A DNA stretch of 28,447 nt from Streptococcus pseudopneumoniae ATCC BAA-960 = CCUG 49455 (GTDB taxonomy: Bacteria; Bacillota; Bacilli; Lactobacillales; Streptococcaceae), in the NCBI RefSeq assembly GCF_002087075.1, contig NZ_MWSM01000009.1, positions 44,678 to 73,124 on the forward strand, read 5' to 3'. Positions 13,580-23,211 of this stretch are shown one piece after another. The position numbers were made by a program, and so were the translations under genes. Under the pieces are notes generated by a model that ran no database searches, had not been told where the DNA came from, and was given only the letters and a program-made list of their open reading frames with translations. How positions within the stretch are numbered: the first letter of the stretch is position 1; the number at the start of each line of letters is the position of its first letter.

Positions 13580-16276
13580 TTAAATCGCATTCTTGTCAAA
13601 ACCGAGTTTGCGTTGAATAAACTTAACGATTTCGACGATGATAATCATTGAGAAGCTTCCAGCCATAACAATTCCCCATTGTGACAAGTCTAGTTTGGTT
13701 ACGTGGAAGATTCCTTCAAGCGGTTCTACAACGATTGTTGCCATGAGAAGGATAAAGGATACCAAGATGGACCAGTTAAAGGTCTTAGACTTGAATGGGC
13801 CAACTGTCAAGATGGATTGGTAGACAGACTTGACATTGTAGGCATGGAAGAGCTGAATCAAACCAAGGGTTGCAAAGGCCATCGTTAGGGCATCTGCATG
13901 AATAGCATGATTGTCACCCACATGAACTGGGTAAGCAATCGCAAGGCCATAAACACTCATAACAAGAGCTGCTTGGAGTACACCTTGATAAATGATAGAA
14001 CTCAAAACACCACCTGAGAAGAAGCTTGCCTTGCGTCCACGTGGTTTATGATTCATGACACCAGGCTCCGCAGGTTCAACACCAAGAGCGATAGCTGGGA
14101 AGGTATCCGTTACCAAGTTGATCCACAAAAGATGAACCGGCTGTAAGACATCCCAACCAAACAAGGTTGATAGGAAGATGGTTAATACTTCAGCAGTATT
14201 GGCAGAAAGTAGGTACTGAATAGTCTTTTGAATGTTTGAGAAGACCTTACGTCCTTCTTCCACTGCGACGATAATAGTCGCAAAGTTATCATCTGCAAGA
14301 ATCATATCAGAAGCCCCCTTAGAAACCTCTGTACCAGTGATTCCCATACCGATACCGATGTCTGCTGTTTTCAGAGCTGGGGCATCATTGACACCGTCAC
14401 CTGTCATGGCAACGACCTTACCTTGTTTTTGCCAAGCCTTGACGATACGAACCTTGTGCTCTGGAGACACACGGGCATAAACAGAGTATTGACCAACAAC
14501 TTTTTCAAAGTCTTCATCAGATAATTCGTTGAGCTCAGCACCAGTTAAAACGTGGTCTTCTGTATCGTTTGCATCAATGATTCCCAAACGTTTAGCAATA
14601 GCTTCTGCTGTGTCTTGGTGGTCACCTGTAATCATGATTGGACGGATTCCAGCTTCCTTAGCCACACGAACAGCCTCAGCAGCTTCAGGACGTTCAGGGT
14701 CAATCATTCCAATCAAACCAGTGAAGATTAAATCATTTTCAAGCTCTTCAGAAGTCAGATTTTCTGGAATACTATCAATAATCTTATAAGCACCTGCAAG
14801 GACACGCAAGGCTTGGTGAGCCATTTCAGAGTTGTTTGTGTGAATGAGGTTTGTAACCTTCTCGTCAATCGGAGCAATATCACCAGCTTTGTCACGAAGA
14901 ACACAACGTTTCAAAAGTTGGTCTGGCGCACCTTTGACTGCTACAAGGAAACGACCATCTGGCAATGGGTGAATCGTTGACATGAGTTTACGGTCAGAGT
15001 CAAATGGCAACTCAGCTACACGAGGATATTTGTCTAAAAATCCTTTAACATCGTAGCCCTTGTCCAAGGCATACTGGATGAAGGCTGTTTCGGTTGGATC
15101 ACCGATCAAGTTTCCTTCCACATCGATTTTCGTATCGTTTGCCAAGACAACTGAACGTAGAAGCGGCATTTCAAGACCTAGTTCAATGTCGTCAGCTGAG
15201 TCATGTAGGACTGCATCGTAGAAGACTTTTTCGACTGTCATCTTGTTCATAGTCAGCGTACCAGTCTTATCAGAAGCGATGATTTCAGTTGAACCAAGTG
15301 TTTCAACTGCTGGCAATTTACGAACGATGGAATGGCGTTTGGCTAAAACTTGAGTACCAAGGGAAAGAACGATGGTAACGATAGCAGGAAGTCCTTCTGG
15401 AATGGCTGCAACGGCAAGGGCAACAGAAGTCAACAACTCACCAAGTGGACTTTTCCCTTGAATGAAGACACCCACTACAAAAGTAACAAGGGCAATGACC
15501 AAGATAGCATAGGTCAAGACCTTAGAAAGGTTGTTCAAGTTTTGTTTGAGGGGTGTATCCGTCTCATCCGCATCTTGAAGCATACCAGCAATATGACCAA
15601 CTTCCGTGTACATCCCTGTATTGACAACAACACCCATCCCACGACCATAGGTCACGTTAGAGTTTTGGAAGGCCATATTGACACGGTCACCAATACCAGC
15701 ATCTGTCGCAAGCTCGACTGACAAGTCTTTTTCGACTGGCACAGACTCACCTGTCAAAGCAGCTTCTTCGATCTTAAGAGAGTTGGCTTCTAGCAAACGT
15801 AGGTCTGCTGGCACAACGTCACCTGCTTCAAGGGCAACGATATCTCCAGGTACCAATTCTTTTGAATCAATCTCCGCCATATGCCCATCACGAAGAACGC
15901 GAGCAGCTGGACTTGACATAGATTTGAGGGCTTCAATGGCTTCTTCTGCTTTTCCTTCTTGGTAAACACCAAAGGCAGCGTTAATGATAACCACGGCTAA
16001 AATGATAATGGCATCTGCGATATCTTCCCCACCAGAAGTCACGACTGACAAGATTGCTGCTGCAACTAGGATGATAATCATCAAATCCTTAAATTGCTCG
16101 ATGAATTTGACCAGGATTGATCGTTTCTCGCCTTCTTCGAGTTCATTGTGGCCAAATTCGGCAAGGCGCTTTTCCGCCTCACTTGATGACAAACCTTGCT
16201 CGGTCGCATCCACAGCCTTCAAGACCTCTTCAGGACTCTGAGTGTAAAACGCTTGGCGTTCTTGTTCTTTTGACAT
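13580..16276 (-). CDS. mgtA: Mn2+/Ca2+-exporting P-type ATPase
   Basis: This 898-residue P2-type (SERCA-like) ATPase has the N-terminal cation-ATPase domain, TGES (175-178), the membrane ion-binding motif AIPEGLP (291-297), the phosphorylation site D336-KTGT and the hinge TGDGVND (624-630). A C-terminal block of four to six membrane helices follows. It pumps cations out using ATP. The pneumococcal orthologue was first called CaxP (calcium) and later described as a Mn/Ca transporter controlled by a Mn riboswitch. The leader upstream here matches that riboswitch class. The inner ATG at 16276 is chosen because GGAGGAGACAC precedes it. A GST-like gene follows after 12 bp. Confidence 0.95.
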   Translation of the reverse strand: MSKEQERQAFYTQSPEEVLKAVDATEQGLSSSEAEKRLAEFGHNELEEGEKRSILVKFIEQFKDLMIIILVAAAILSVVTSGGEDIADAIIILAVVIINAAFGVYQEGKAEEAIEALKSMSSPAARVLRDGHMAEIDSKELVPGDIVALEAGDVVPADLRLLEANSLKIEEAALTGESVPVEKDLSVELATDAGIGDRVNMAFQNSNVTYGRGMGVVVNTGMYTEVGHIAGMLQDADETDTPLKQNLNNLSKVLTYAILVIALVTFVVGVFIQGKSPLGELLTSVALAVAAIPEGLPAIVTIVLSLGTQVLAKRHSIVRKLPAVETLGSTEIIASDKTGTLTMNKMTVEKVFYDAVLHDSADDIELGLEMPLLRSVVLANDTKIDVEGNLIGDPTETAFIQYALDKGYDVKGFLDKYPRVAELPFDSDRKLMSTIHPLPDGRFLVAVKGAPDQLLKRCVLRDKAGDIAPIDEKVTNLIHTNNSEMAHQALRVLAGAYKIIDSIPENLTSEELENDLIFTGLIGMIDPERPEAAEAVRVAKEAGIRPIMITGDHQDTAEAIAKRLGIIDANDTEDHVLTGAELNELSDEDFEKVVGQYSVYARVSPEHKVRIVKAWQKQGKVVAMTGDGVNDAPALKTADIGIGMGITGTEVSKGASDMILADDNFATIIVAVEEGRKVFSNIQKTIQYLLSANTAEVLTIFLSTLFGWDVLQPVHLLWINLVTDTFPAIALGVEPAEPGVMNHKPRGRKASFFSGGVLSSIIYQGVLQAALVMSVYGLAIAYPVHVGDNHAIHADALTMAFATLGLIQLFHAYNVKSVYQSILTVGPFKSKTFNWSILVSFILLMATIVVEPLEGIFHVTKLDLSQWGIVMAGSFSMIIIVEIVKFIQRKLGFDKNAI

Positions 16277-16344
16277 GTGTCTCCTCCTTGACATTGTGTG
16301 CAAAACAGACTCTCTTTTCCCTCATCGCATCTTTTCACGACAAA

Positions 16345-16376
16345 CAAAAAGAGACCTGTTAATCATAACAAGTCTC
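16345..16376 (-). terminator. Riboswitch-controlled terminator in the mgtA leader
   Basis: A 10-bp stem GAGACTTGTT/AACAGGTCTC (with one G-U pair) is followed by TTTTTG on the minus strand, about 70 nt before mgtA. Its 5' arm contains the CTTG that closes the aptamer's P1 helix, so metal binding would block terminator formation. Confidence 0.88.
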
Positions 16377-16465
16377 GCTGTTTAAGATAGGGCCGGAAAA
16401 CATACTTTTCAGTATAAAATTCGGAATGACGACACTATCACAGGTTTCTGCCAGCTACTCCCTTG
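16369..16465 (-). ncRNA. yybP-ykoY manganese riboswitch aptamer
   Basis: The minus-strand leader of mgtA carries the conserved yybP-ykoY loops. A 5' CAAGGGAGTAGCTG segment pairs through CAAG/CTTG and GCTG/CAGC with the 3' CAGCGAGACTTG segment, and an internal CCGGCCCTATC forms the second conserved loop. This class senses Mn2+. The overlap of the P1 3' strand with the terminator indicates an ON switch: Mn2+ allows read-through into mgtA and the GST-like gene. Class recognised by eye. Confidence 0.93.
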
Positions 16466-16474
16466 AGTAGTACT

Positions 16475-16483
16475 ATTATACCA
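16475..16483 (-). promoter_or_regulatory. Extended -10 promoter of the mgtA riboswitch leader
   Basis: TGGTATAAT on the minus strand just before the aptamer; only a weak T/A-rich -35 lies 16-18 bp upstream. Confidence 0.7.
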
Positions 16484-16521
16484 AATTTTGGGGAGTTTTA
16501 AAAGAGTAAAAACTACCTTAT

Positions 16522-16550
16522 TTGAATTTTCCCTTGAAAACCAGTATAAT
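16522..16550 (+). promoter_or_regulatory. Promoter of mntE
   Basis: -35 TTGAAT (16522-16527), 17-bp spacer, -10 TATAAT (16545-16550). It is divergent from the mgtA promoter. No riboswitch or obvious operator is seen between it and mntE. Confidence 0.8.
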
Positions 16551-16583
16551 GGTAGAATGCTATATGACTAGAAAGGAAGTTGA

Positions 16584-17768
16584 ATGAAGCAATCTATCTC
16601 AAATCTCAAGTTAGCTGAACGTGGTGCCATTATCAGTATTTCAACCTACCTGCTCTTGTCTGCAGCGAAATTGGCTACTGGCCATCTTCTTCATTCATCC
16701 AGTTTGGTGGCCGATGGTTTCAACAACGTGTCGGACATCATTGGAAATGTGGCCCTCTTGATTGGAATCAGGATGGCACGCCAGCCTGCTGACCGAGACC
16801 ACCGTTTTGGCCACTGGAAGATTGAGGATTTGGCTAGCTTAATCACTTCCATCATCATGTTCTATGTTGGCTTTGATGTTCTAAGGGATACCATTCAAAA
16901 GATTCTCAGTCGGGAAGAAACGGTCATTGATCCTCTGGGTGCAACTCTAGGAATTATGTCTGCAGCAATCATGTTTGTGGTCTATCTCTACAATACTCGC
17001 CTCAGTAAGAAATCCAACTCCAAAGCACTGAAGGCCGCAGCAAAGGACAATCTTTCTGATGCTGTTACCTCACTTGGTACTACCATTGCCATCCTAGCTA
17101 GTAGTTTCAATTATCCCATTGTGGATAAACTGGTTGCTATCATCATCACTTTCTTTATCTTGAAGACTGCCTATGATATCTTCATCGAGTCTTCCTTTAG
17201 CCTTTCGGATGGCTTTGACGACCGTCTGCTTGAGGATTATCAAAAGGCCATCATGGAAATTCCCAAAATCAGCAAGGTTAAGTCCCAAAGAGGTCGTACC
17301 TACGGTAGCAACATCTACCTGGATATTACGCTAGAGATGAACCCTGACCTGTCTGTTTTTGAGAGTCATGAAATCGCGGATCAGGTCGAGTCTATGCTGG
17401 AGGAACGTTTTGGGGTTTTTGATACCGATGTCCATATTGAGCCAGCGCCTATCCCTGAGGATGAAATTTTAGACAATGTCTATAAGAAATTGCTTATGCG
17501 TGAACAATTGATTGACCAAGGAAATCAACTGGAAGAACTATTGGCTGATGATTTTGTCTATATTCGCCAAGACGGAAAGCAGATGGATAAAGAGGCCTAT
17601 AAAGCAGAAAAAGACTTGAATTCAGCTATCAAGGACATCCAAATCACTTCCATCAGTCAAAAGACCAAACTCATCTGCTATGAATTAGATGGTATCGTCC
17701 ATACCAGTATCTGGCGTCGCCACGAAACTTGGCAAAATGTCTTCCACCAGGAAACAAAAAAAGAATAG
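16584..17768 (+). CDS. mntE: Manganese efflux CDF transporter MntE
   Basis: The 394-residue cation diffusion facilitator has six membrane helices in the first 200 residues. The metal site combines N47-x3-D51 in helix 2 with D155-x3-D159 in helix 5. This N-D-D-D set is the arrangement linked to Mn-specific CDFs, as opposed to H-D-D-D in zinc exporters. A cytoplasmic CDF domain follows (about 205-290), then an extra C-terminal region of about 100 residues. MntE exports Mn2+ in exchange for protons. AAGGAAG precedes the ATG. It stands divergent to the riboswitch-controlled mgtA, making a Mn export locus. Confidence 0.94.
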   Translation: MKQSISNLKLAERGAIISISTYLLLSAAKLATGHLLHSSSLVADGFNNVSDIIGNVALLIGIRMARQPADRDHRFGHWKIEDLASLITSIIMFYVGFDVLRDTIQKILSREETVIDPLGATLGIMSAAIMFVVYLYNTRLSKKSNSKALKAAAKDNLSDAVTSLGTTIAILASSFNYPIVDKLVAIIITFFILKTAYDIFIESSFSLSDGFDDRLLEDYQKAIMEIPKISKVKSQRGRTYGSNIYLDITLEMNPDLSVFESHEIADQVESMLEERFGVFDTDVHIEPAPIPEDEILDNVYKKLLMREQLIDQGNQLEELLADDFVYIRQDGKQMDKEAYKAEKDLNSAIKDIQITSISQKTKLICYELDGIVHTSIWRRHETWQNVFHQETKKE

Positions 17769-17803
17769 AGAAATCCTGTCATGAGACGGGATTTTTCTAT
17801 TCT
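17762..17803. terminator. Bidirectional terminator between mntE and the ABC-F gene
   Basis: 19-nt arms (17762-17780 and 17785-17803) differ at two positions only, both able to wobble-pair, with a 4-nt loop. The left arm includes the mntE stop codon. It serves the two converging genes. Confidence 0.9.
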
Positions 17804-17804
17804 T

Positions 17805-19676
17805 CTAACTATCAAATTCACTGAGATACTCATAGCGTTCGTATTTTTCAAGGAGTGCTTCATTTTTCTCATCCAATTCTTTTTGGAGAGTAGCCAGCTT
17901 ACCAAAGTCAGAGCCGTTAGCCTGCATTTCCTCTTCAATAGCAGCGATACGGTTTTCCAAGGCTTCAATATCGCCTTCAATGCTTGCCCACTCCTGCTTT
18001 TCTTGGTAGGTCATGCGTTTCTTGCCTTCACGAACCTTGACCACTTTCTCCTTTTCAGCCTTTTGCACTTGATTGGCCATCTCTGTTTCAAAGACTTTTT
18101 CATCAAGATAGTCGGTATAATGACCAAAGAAAGGACGAATCTTGCCATCCTCAAAAGCGAGAATCTTAGTCGCTGCCTTATCCAAGAAATAGCGGTCGTG
18201 ACTAACAGTCAAAACTGGACCAGCAAAGCCTTGCAAGAAATTCTCCAAAACTGTCAAAGTTGCAATGTCCAAATCATTGGTCGGTTCGTCCAAGAGAAGA
18301 ACATTTGGTTTTTCCAAGAGCAGTTTGAGGAGATAAAGACGTTTTTTCTCTCCACCAGACAATTTCTCAATCAAGGTTCCATGCGTCGAACGTGGGAAAA
18401 GGAACTGCTCCAGCAACTCTGCAATGGAAGTCGTAGAACCACCACTGGTTTTGACCTCTTCTGCCACTTCCTGCAGGTAATTGATCACTCGCTTGCTTTC
18501 ATCCAAGCTCTTAATTTGCTGAGAGAAATAGGCGATGCGAACAGTTTCCCCTATCACAACTTGACCTGCTGTCGGCTCAAGGCTGCCTGCAATTAGATTG
18601 AGCAGGGTTGATTTCCCAACACCGTTATCCCCAACGATTCCGATGCGGTCTTTGGCTTGCACCAAGAGATTAAAATCTTGCAAAATAGGCTTGTTTTCAT
18701 AGGCAAAGGAAACATCCTGAAACTCGATGACCTTTTTCCCAATCCGACTGGTTTCAAAGTTCATGGTCAAGTCTGTCTCATCAGTATTGCCTGAAACTTC
18801 CTTTTTCAGGTCGTGGAAACGATTGATACGAGCCTGCTGCTTGGTCGCACGCGCCTGCGGTTGTCTACGCATCCAGGCCAATTCCTGCTTATAGAGTTGT
18901 TCTTTTTTGTGGAGAAGAGCTGCGTCACGCTCGTCCTGTTCCGCCTTAAGGCGAACATAGTCCTGATAATTCCCTTGATACTCGGTCAATCCAGCTCGAT
19001 CCAACTCGAAAATCCGAGTTGACAAAGCATCCAAGAAATAACGATCGTGAGTGATAAAGAGAACTGTCTTCTTAGAATTTTTTAAAAAGAGGGTCAGCCA
19101 CTCAATAGTCGCAATATCCAGATGGTTGGTTGGCTCATCCAGCAGCAAGAGGTCGTGATTACCAAGAAGAACTTGCGCCAACTGGACCCGTCTTCTTAGA
19201 CCACCTGACAATTCCCCAACAGGAGTAGATAAGTCCTGAATCCCCAGCTTGCTGAGAACAGTCTTGACCTGACTCTCGATTTCCCAAGCTTGGAGAGAGT
19301 CCATTTCAGCCATGACCCGTTCCAAACGAGCCTGCTTGTCCTCACTGTAGTTGAGCATGATCAACTCATACTCACGAATGAGCTGGATTTCCTTGAGGTC
19401 GCTGGAAAGAACCGTATCCAAGACCGTCTTGCTATCATCAAAATCAGGATCTTGAGTCAAATAACCAATCTGGTAATCATTCTTAGCCGAAAAGGGACTG
19501 ACATCCCCATCAAAGCCAGAAACGCCAGAAAGAACATCTAAAAGGGTGGTCTTCCCTGTTCCATTGACACCAATCAAACCAATTCTGTCTAGGTCATGGA
19601 TGATAAAGGAAATATCCTTAAAAACGGTCTTATCACCGACAGATTTACTTAGTTTTTCAACGATAAAATCACTCAT
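17805..19676 (-). CDS. ABC-F family ATPase (Uup-like, with C-terminal coiled coil)
   Basis: The 623-residue protein has two ABC domains and no membrane segments. Domain 1 has Walker A GVNGTGKT (36-43), signature LSGG (156-159) and [12 protein letters not shown] (176-187). Domain 2 has Walker A GDNGVGKS (349-356), LSGG (439-442) and [11 protein letters not shown] (460-470). A Lys/Arg-rich interdomain linker (about 245-300) and a C-terminal charged coiled coil (about 545-620) mark the Uup/YfmR subgroup of ribosome-associated ABC-F proteins. These act on stalled ribosomes; this is known for the family. It is not obviously an antibiotic-resistance type. It overlaps the cca stop as ATGA. Confidence 0.92.
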   Translation of the reverse strand: MSDFIVEKLSKSVGDKTVFKDISFIIHDLDRIGLIGVNGTGKTTLLDVLSGVSGFDGDVSPFSAKNDYQIGYLTQDPDFDDSKTVLDTVLSSDLKEIQLIREYELIMLNYSEDKQARLERVMAEMDSLQAWEIESQVKTVLSKLGIQDLSTPVGELSGGLRRRVQLAQVLLGNHDLLLLDEPTNHLDIATIEWLTLFLKNSKKTVLFITHDRYFLDALSTRIFELDRAGLTEYQGNYQDYVRLKAEQDERDAALLHKKEQLYKQELAWMRRQPQARATKQQARINRFHDLKKEVSGNTDETDLTMNFETSRIGKKVIEFQDVSFAYENKPILQDFNLLVQAKDRIGIVGDNGVGKSTLLNLIAGSLEPTAGQVVIGETVRIAYFSQQIKSLDESKRVINYLQEVAEEVKTSGGSTTSIAELLEQFLFPRSTHGTLIEKLSGGEKKRLYLLKLLLEKPNVLLLDEPTNDLDIATLTVLENFLQGFAGPVLTVSHDRYFLDKAATKILAFEDGKIRPFFGHYTDYLDEKVFETEMANQVQKAEKEKVVKVREGKKRMTYQEKQEWASIEGDIEALENRIAAIEEEMQANGSDFGKLATLQKELDEKNEALLEKYERYEYLSEFDS

Positions 19677-20872
19677 TTCTTCTCCCTCAGATAAGCATGG
19701 ATGGCTTGTCGGTCATTTTCCAATTCTCCATCGACAATGGCATACTCAATCTCTGTTAAAATCTCTCCCAAGTCTGGTCCCGGCTGATAACCATATTCCT
19801 TGATCAAAATGCCACCATTAATCTGAATTTCTTTCTTGTCATGAATGGTCAAACTCTGATAGGTTTCTGTTATGACTTGTGGGTTGACTGGTTTTCCCTG
19901 GGTATGACGAAGATTTTCAGCCTGTAAAAGCAACTCCAAGTCAAAGCGGTAACAATCGCGCTTGCTCAATTCTCCCTTTTCACGCAGAGCCAAAATAGTC
20001 AGCAAATCCTGAACTTGCTTGGCAAACTGGCGTGAGGTCTTCCAAGCTTTCAAAAATGGCTGCGCATTTTCAATCTCCAAAGCCCACAGTAGAGCCGCCC
20101 AAGCTTGCTCTGAAGATTCAAAGGTGAAATCAGTCTCTAAATCAAACAGTCTGTTAAGTTTGTCTTGGCTAGATGCCAGATCAGGGAGATAGTCATAAGC
20201 TTGACTCTCAATCATGGAAGCCAAGCCCCTTCTCCAAAATGGAGCCAGCAAGAGTTTATCAAACTCAACGAAGGTACGCTCCACAGAAATTTTCTCCAAA
20301 AGGGGCGTCAATGTCTTCATAGCTTTAAAGGTTTCTGACTCAAGTTCAAAGCCAAGACTGGCCTGAAAACGGAAACCACGCATAATCCGCAAAGCATCTT
20401 CGTTGAAACGCTCACTAGCCACACCAACCGCTCGCAAAACTTGATTTTCTAAATCTCCTAGCCCATGGAACAAGTCAATGATTTCTCCTGTCTCATCCAA
20501 AGCAAAGGCATTGACTGTAAAATCACGGCGCTTGAGGTCTTCTTCTAGCGAACGAACAAAGGAAACCGCACTGGGTCTGCGATAGTCCACATAGACATCT
20601 TCTGTCCGAAAGGTGGTTACCTCATACTCCTCATCCCCATCTAAGACCAAGACGGTTCCATGCTCGATTCCGATATCGGCTGTTCGCGGAAAAATCTGCT
20701 TGGTCTCTTCTGGATAAGAAGACGTCGCAATATCCACATCATGGATAGGGCGATTGAGAAGGGCATCTCGAACAGAACCTCCAACAAAATAGGCCTCAAA
20801 ACCTGCTTCTTTAATTTTTTCTAATACTGGTAAAGCCTTCTGAAATTCAGAAGGCATTTGCGTTAATCTCAT
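19673..20872 (-). CDS. cca: CCA tRNA nucleotidyltransferase
   Basis: This 399-residue class II CCA-adding enzyme has the nucleotidyltransferase head [12 protein letters not shown] (about 28-39) with DVD metal ligands, the R-R-D-F-T-V-N-A motif and an R-I-M-R-G-F-R-F segment. It rebuilds the 3' CCA end of tRNAs. Length is normal for Firmicutes. The ATG overlaps the dapB stop (ATGA) and lacks a clear Shine-Dalgarno sequence, so translation is probably coupled. A 21-bp perfect inverted repeat lies about 20-40 nt inside the coding start. Confidence 0.96.
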   Translation of the reverse strand: MRLTQMPSEFQKALPVLEKIKEAGFEAYFVGGSVRDALLNRPIHDVDIATSSYPEETKQIFPRTADIGIEHGTVLVLDGDEEYEVTTFRTEDVYVDYRRPSAVSFVRSLEEDLKRRDFTVNAFALDETGEIIDLFHGLGDLENQVLRAVGVASERFNEDALRIMRGFRFQASLGFELESETFKAMKTLTPLLEKISVERTFVEFDKLLLAPFWRRGLASMIESQAYDYLPDLASSQDKLNRLFDLETDFTFESSEQAWAALLWALEIENAQPFLKAWKTSRQFAKQVQDLLTILALREKGELSKRDCYRFDLELLLQAENLRHTQGKPVNPQVITETYQSLTIHDKKEIQINGGILIKEYGYQPGPDLGEILTEIEYAIVDGELENDRQAIHAYLREKK

Positions 20873-21636
20873 AATAAGTGTTCTAATCCATAGACAAGCT
20901 CATGACGCTTGACAACTTCTTTAATTCCCAAATTCACCCCTGTCATGAAGGAGCTGCGATCATAGGAGTCATGACGGAGCGTCAATCCTTCTCCCTGATT
21001 GCCAAAGATGACTTCCTGATGGGCTACCAAGCCTGGTAAACGAACTGAGTGAATCCGCATGCCATCAAAGTCAGCACCACGGGCACCTGCAATCAATTCT
21101 TCCTCATCAGGCGCACCTTGCTGAATAGACTCTCGAACTTCTGCCATTAACTCAGCCGTTTTAATAGCTGTTCCACTCGGAGCATCCTTTTTCTTGTCAT
21201 GATGGAGCTCGATAATCTCCACATTGGGGAAATATTTAGCAGCCTGCCTTGCAAATTGCATAAGCAAGACAGCACCCAAGGCAAAATTTGGAGCGATCAA
21301 GCCACCCAAATCTTGGGCACGAGAAAATACTTTTAGCTCTGTAATTTCTTCACTCGTGAAACCAGTCGTTCCAACTACTGGAGCAAAGCCATTTTCAAGA
21401 GCAAAGCGTGTATTTTCATAGGCAACAGCTGGAGTTGTAAAATCTACCCAAACATCCGCTTCAAAGCCTGCTAAATCAGCCTTATCCTTGAAAACAGGAA
21501 TTCCCTGCCATTCTGACTCAGACTCAAAAGGATCCAAAACTGCTACCAAGTCCAAGTCTGGATCAGCCAAGACCATCTGACAAGCAGCTTGACCCATCTT
21601 TCCCTTAAAACCAGCAATAATTACTCGAATACTCAT
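20869..21636 (-). CDS. dapB: 4-hydroxy-tetrahydrodipicolinate reductase
   Basis: The 255-residue enzyme has the NAD(P) motif GFKGKMGQ (about 9-16), the [15 protein letters not shown] active site (about 143-157) with catalytic His and Lys, and a C-terminal GV/NLGIKEV segment. It acts in lysine/diaminopimelate synthesis, here the source of lysine for the peptidoglycan stem peptide. GGAG stands 6 nt before the ATG. It is first of a dapB-cca-ABC-F set joined by ATGA overlaps. No convincing promoter is seen in the repeat region upstream, so read-through from degV is possible. Confidence 0.95.
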   Translation of the reverse strand: MSIRVIIAGFKGKMGQAACQMVLADPDLDLVAVLDPFESESEWQGIPVFKDKADLAGFEADVWVDFTTPAVAYENTRFALENGFAPVVGTTGFTSEEITELKVFSRAQDLGGLIAPNFALGAVLLMQFARQAAKYFPNVEIIELHHDKKKDAPSGTAIKTAELMAEVRESIQQGAPDEEELIAGARGADFDGMRIHSVRLPGLVAHQEVIFGNQGEGLTLRHDSYDRSSFMTGVNLGIKEVVKRHELVYGLEHLL

Positions 21637-21639
21637 CTC

Positions 21640-21912
21640 TACTCCTGTCTAAGATACAAGGCCTGTAAGAACACAAAGTGAAAATAGGAATTCTGATCAA
21701 GAAGTGTCTACTCCTTGGAAGAACTATCTTTTTCACACAGGGTCCCAGGCGTGTTCAATTATCAAGATACAAAGGACCTTAGCTGCCCATGAAAAATAGG
21801 GAATGACGCTGACTTGCCACGAAAGGCAAGACAGGCATCTTTTTTCAAGAGGCAGGTAGTCCGTGTTCAATTGCTAAGATACAAGGCATCTTAACTAAGC
21901 TAAAAGTCCCAA
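21640..21912. repeat. Diverged tandem repeat of about 113 bp between degV and dapB
   Basis: Three copies of an AAGATACAA-G-G core are spaced about 115 bp apart (near 21653, 21767 and 21877). The last two are preceded by CGTGTTCAATT. The material between also aligns loosely (GTGAAAATAGG/ATGAAAAATAGG; ATCTTTTTCA/ATCTTTTTTCA). Two short inverted repeats are CTTGCC/GGCAAG (21813-21830) and TAAGAT/ATCTTA (21875-21893). There is no ORF, no tRNA, no clear terminator and no clear promoter. I do not recognise the element. Confidence 0.7.
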
Positions 21913-22761
21913 CTAAATCACTGGAATATAACCCAGAGCAATACTTCCTGCGCCTAGGTGTGTTCCAATGACACTACCAAATGTAGCAAGTGAAATATCC
22001 GTACCCACTTCAGAATCTAGTAAGTGCTGACGTAATTCCTCAGCCTTTTCAGGAGCATTCCCGTGAATGACAATGACCCGATATTGGCCTGAAGCCGTTG
22101 TTTCCTTGATGATTTCAATCAAGCGCTTGGTTGCTTTCTTTTCCGTACGAACTTTTTCGTAAACTTCAATCACACCTTGATCGTTAAAATAAAGGATTGG
22201 CTTAATGCTAAGCAAATTGCCCAAAATGGCAGCCCCATTTGAAAGGCGCCCACCTTTTACCAAATGATCCAGGTCATCTACCATGATAAAAGCTGACGTA
22301 CGGCTGATTTGAATAGCTAGCTTATCCTGAATGATAGCAAAATCATCGCCCTGATCTCGCCAGTTAAAGACGCTTTCAACCATGATGCCTAGGGGAGCGC
22401 TTGTAATCAAAGTGTCTGGGAAAGCACTGGTTAAACCTTCATAGTCATCCACCATATACTGAATATTTTGGTAAAAACCTGAAATTCCAGAAGATAGGAA
22501 CAGTCCCAAGGCATGTGTATAACCTTGTTCTTTGAGCGAAGTTAAGATCTCATCTAACTTGGCAATACTTGGTTGACTGGTCTTAGGCAATTCAGAAGCC
22601 TGAGCCATTTTTGGGTAAAATTCCTCAGCAGTCAGATTGATGCCTTCGACATACTCCTCACCATCAATATTGACAGGAATATCCAAGACATACAAATCTT
22701 CTCTTTGCAAGGTCTCTGCACTGAGATAGGCAGAAGAATCTGTGATAACAGCTAGTTTCAT
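21913..22761 (-). CDS. DegV-family fatty acid-binding protein (FakB type)
   Basis: The 282-residue DegV/EDD-fold protein has an N-terminal [10 protein letters not shown] strand-loop, TSQPS (about 61-65), the second-domain segment [17 protein letters not shown] (about 174-190) and a C-terminal [13 protein letters not shown]. DegV proteins bind one fatty acid and present it to the kinase FakA for uptake of host fatty acids. Streptococci have several, and which one this is cannot be said. GGAG precedes the ATG; it starts 2 bp after the DUF1149 gene. Confidence 0.92.
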   Translation of the reverse strand: MKLAVITDSSAYLSAETLQREDLYVLDIPVNIDGEEYVEGINLTAEEFYPKMAQASELPKTSQPSIAKLDEILTSLKEQGYTHALGLFLSSGISGFYQNIQYMVDDYEGLTSAFPDTLITSAPLGIMVESVFNWRDQGDDFAIIQDKLAIQISRTSAFIMVDDLDHLVKGGRLSNGAAILGNLLSIKPILYFNDQGVIEVYEKVRTEKKATKRLIEIIKETTASGQYRVIVIHGNAPEKAEELRQHLLDSEVGTDISLATFGSVIGTHLGAGSIALGYIPVI

Positions 22762-22763
22762 AA

Positions 22764-23138
22764 TTAGAACTCCAAATTGATTCCTGGTAAGTCTAATGCA
22801 ATTTCAGTTACTTCGTAAGTCAAACGGTTGAGCATATTCAAACATGGACGAGCCAAAGTTTCCACTTCTTCTTGGCTCAATTCACTTGGTTCATTGACAA
22901 TACGGCCATCGATATGATTTACCTGTGAAATGGTTCCACTGATGACAAACTTATCAAATACAATCATAAATGTCAAGATGACAATCAAGGAAGTCACTTG
23001 ATTTTCTTGATTATGTTGGAGCAATTGGAAGTTCACATCCACCTTAGTTTCAGGAGCTCCATTTTCATTTTCCCATTCAAAATTACGCGCATCAAAATGA
23101 TACTGACTAACAAATTCTTGTTCACGTTTAAGATTCAT
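22764..23138 (-). CDS. DUF1149 family protein
   Basis: The 124-residue protein is acidic and has no membrane segment. The alternating strand pattern ([34 protein letters not shown]) and C-terminal helix fit the DUF1149/SecB-like fold found in lactic acid bacteria. No function is known to me. It begins the DUF1149-degV operon, behind its own extended -10 promoter. Confidence 0.82.
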   Translation of the reverse strand: MNLKREQEFVSQYHFDARNFEWENENGAPETKVDVNFQLLQHNQENQVTSLIVILTFMIVFDKFVISGTISQVNHIDGRIVNEPSELSQEEVETLARPCLNMLNRLTYEVTEIALDLPGINLEF

Positions 23139-23160
23139 ATCTTTCTCCCTCGGCTACAAT

Positions 23161-23179
23161 ATTATAAGCTATTGTACCA
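23161..23179 (-). promoter_or_regulatory. Promoter region of DUF1149-degV
   Basis: Minus strand: extended -10 TGGTACAAT (23171-23179), followed by a second -10-like TATAAT (23161-23166). No strong -35 is visible. I see no terminator between glmM and this promoter. Confidence 0.55.
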
Positions 23180-23211
23180 TAATTTTTTATTTTCATCTAG
23201 TTTTCTAAGTT

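Noticed and set aside
21640..21912. BOX element or lysine (L-box) riboswitch before dapB
   Set aside because: None of the BOX end sequences (ATACTCTT / ATTGAGTAT) is present, and I could not find the conserved lysine aptamer core or a terminator next to dapB.
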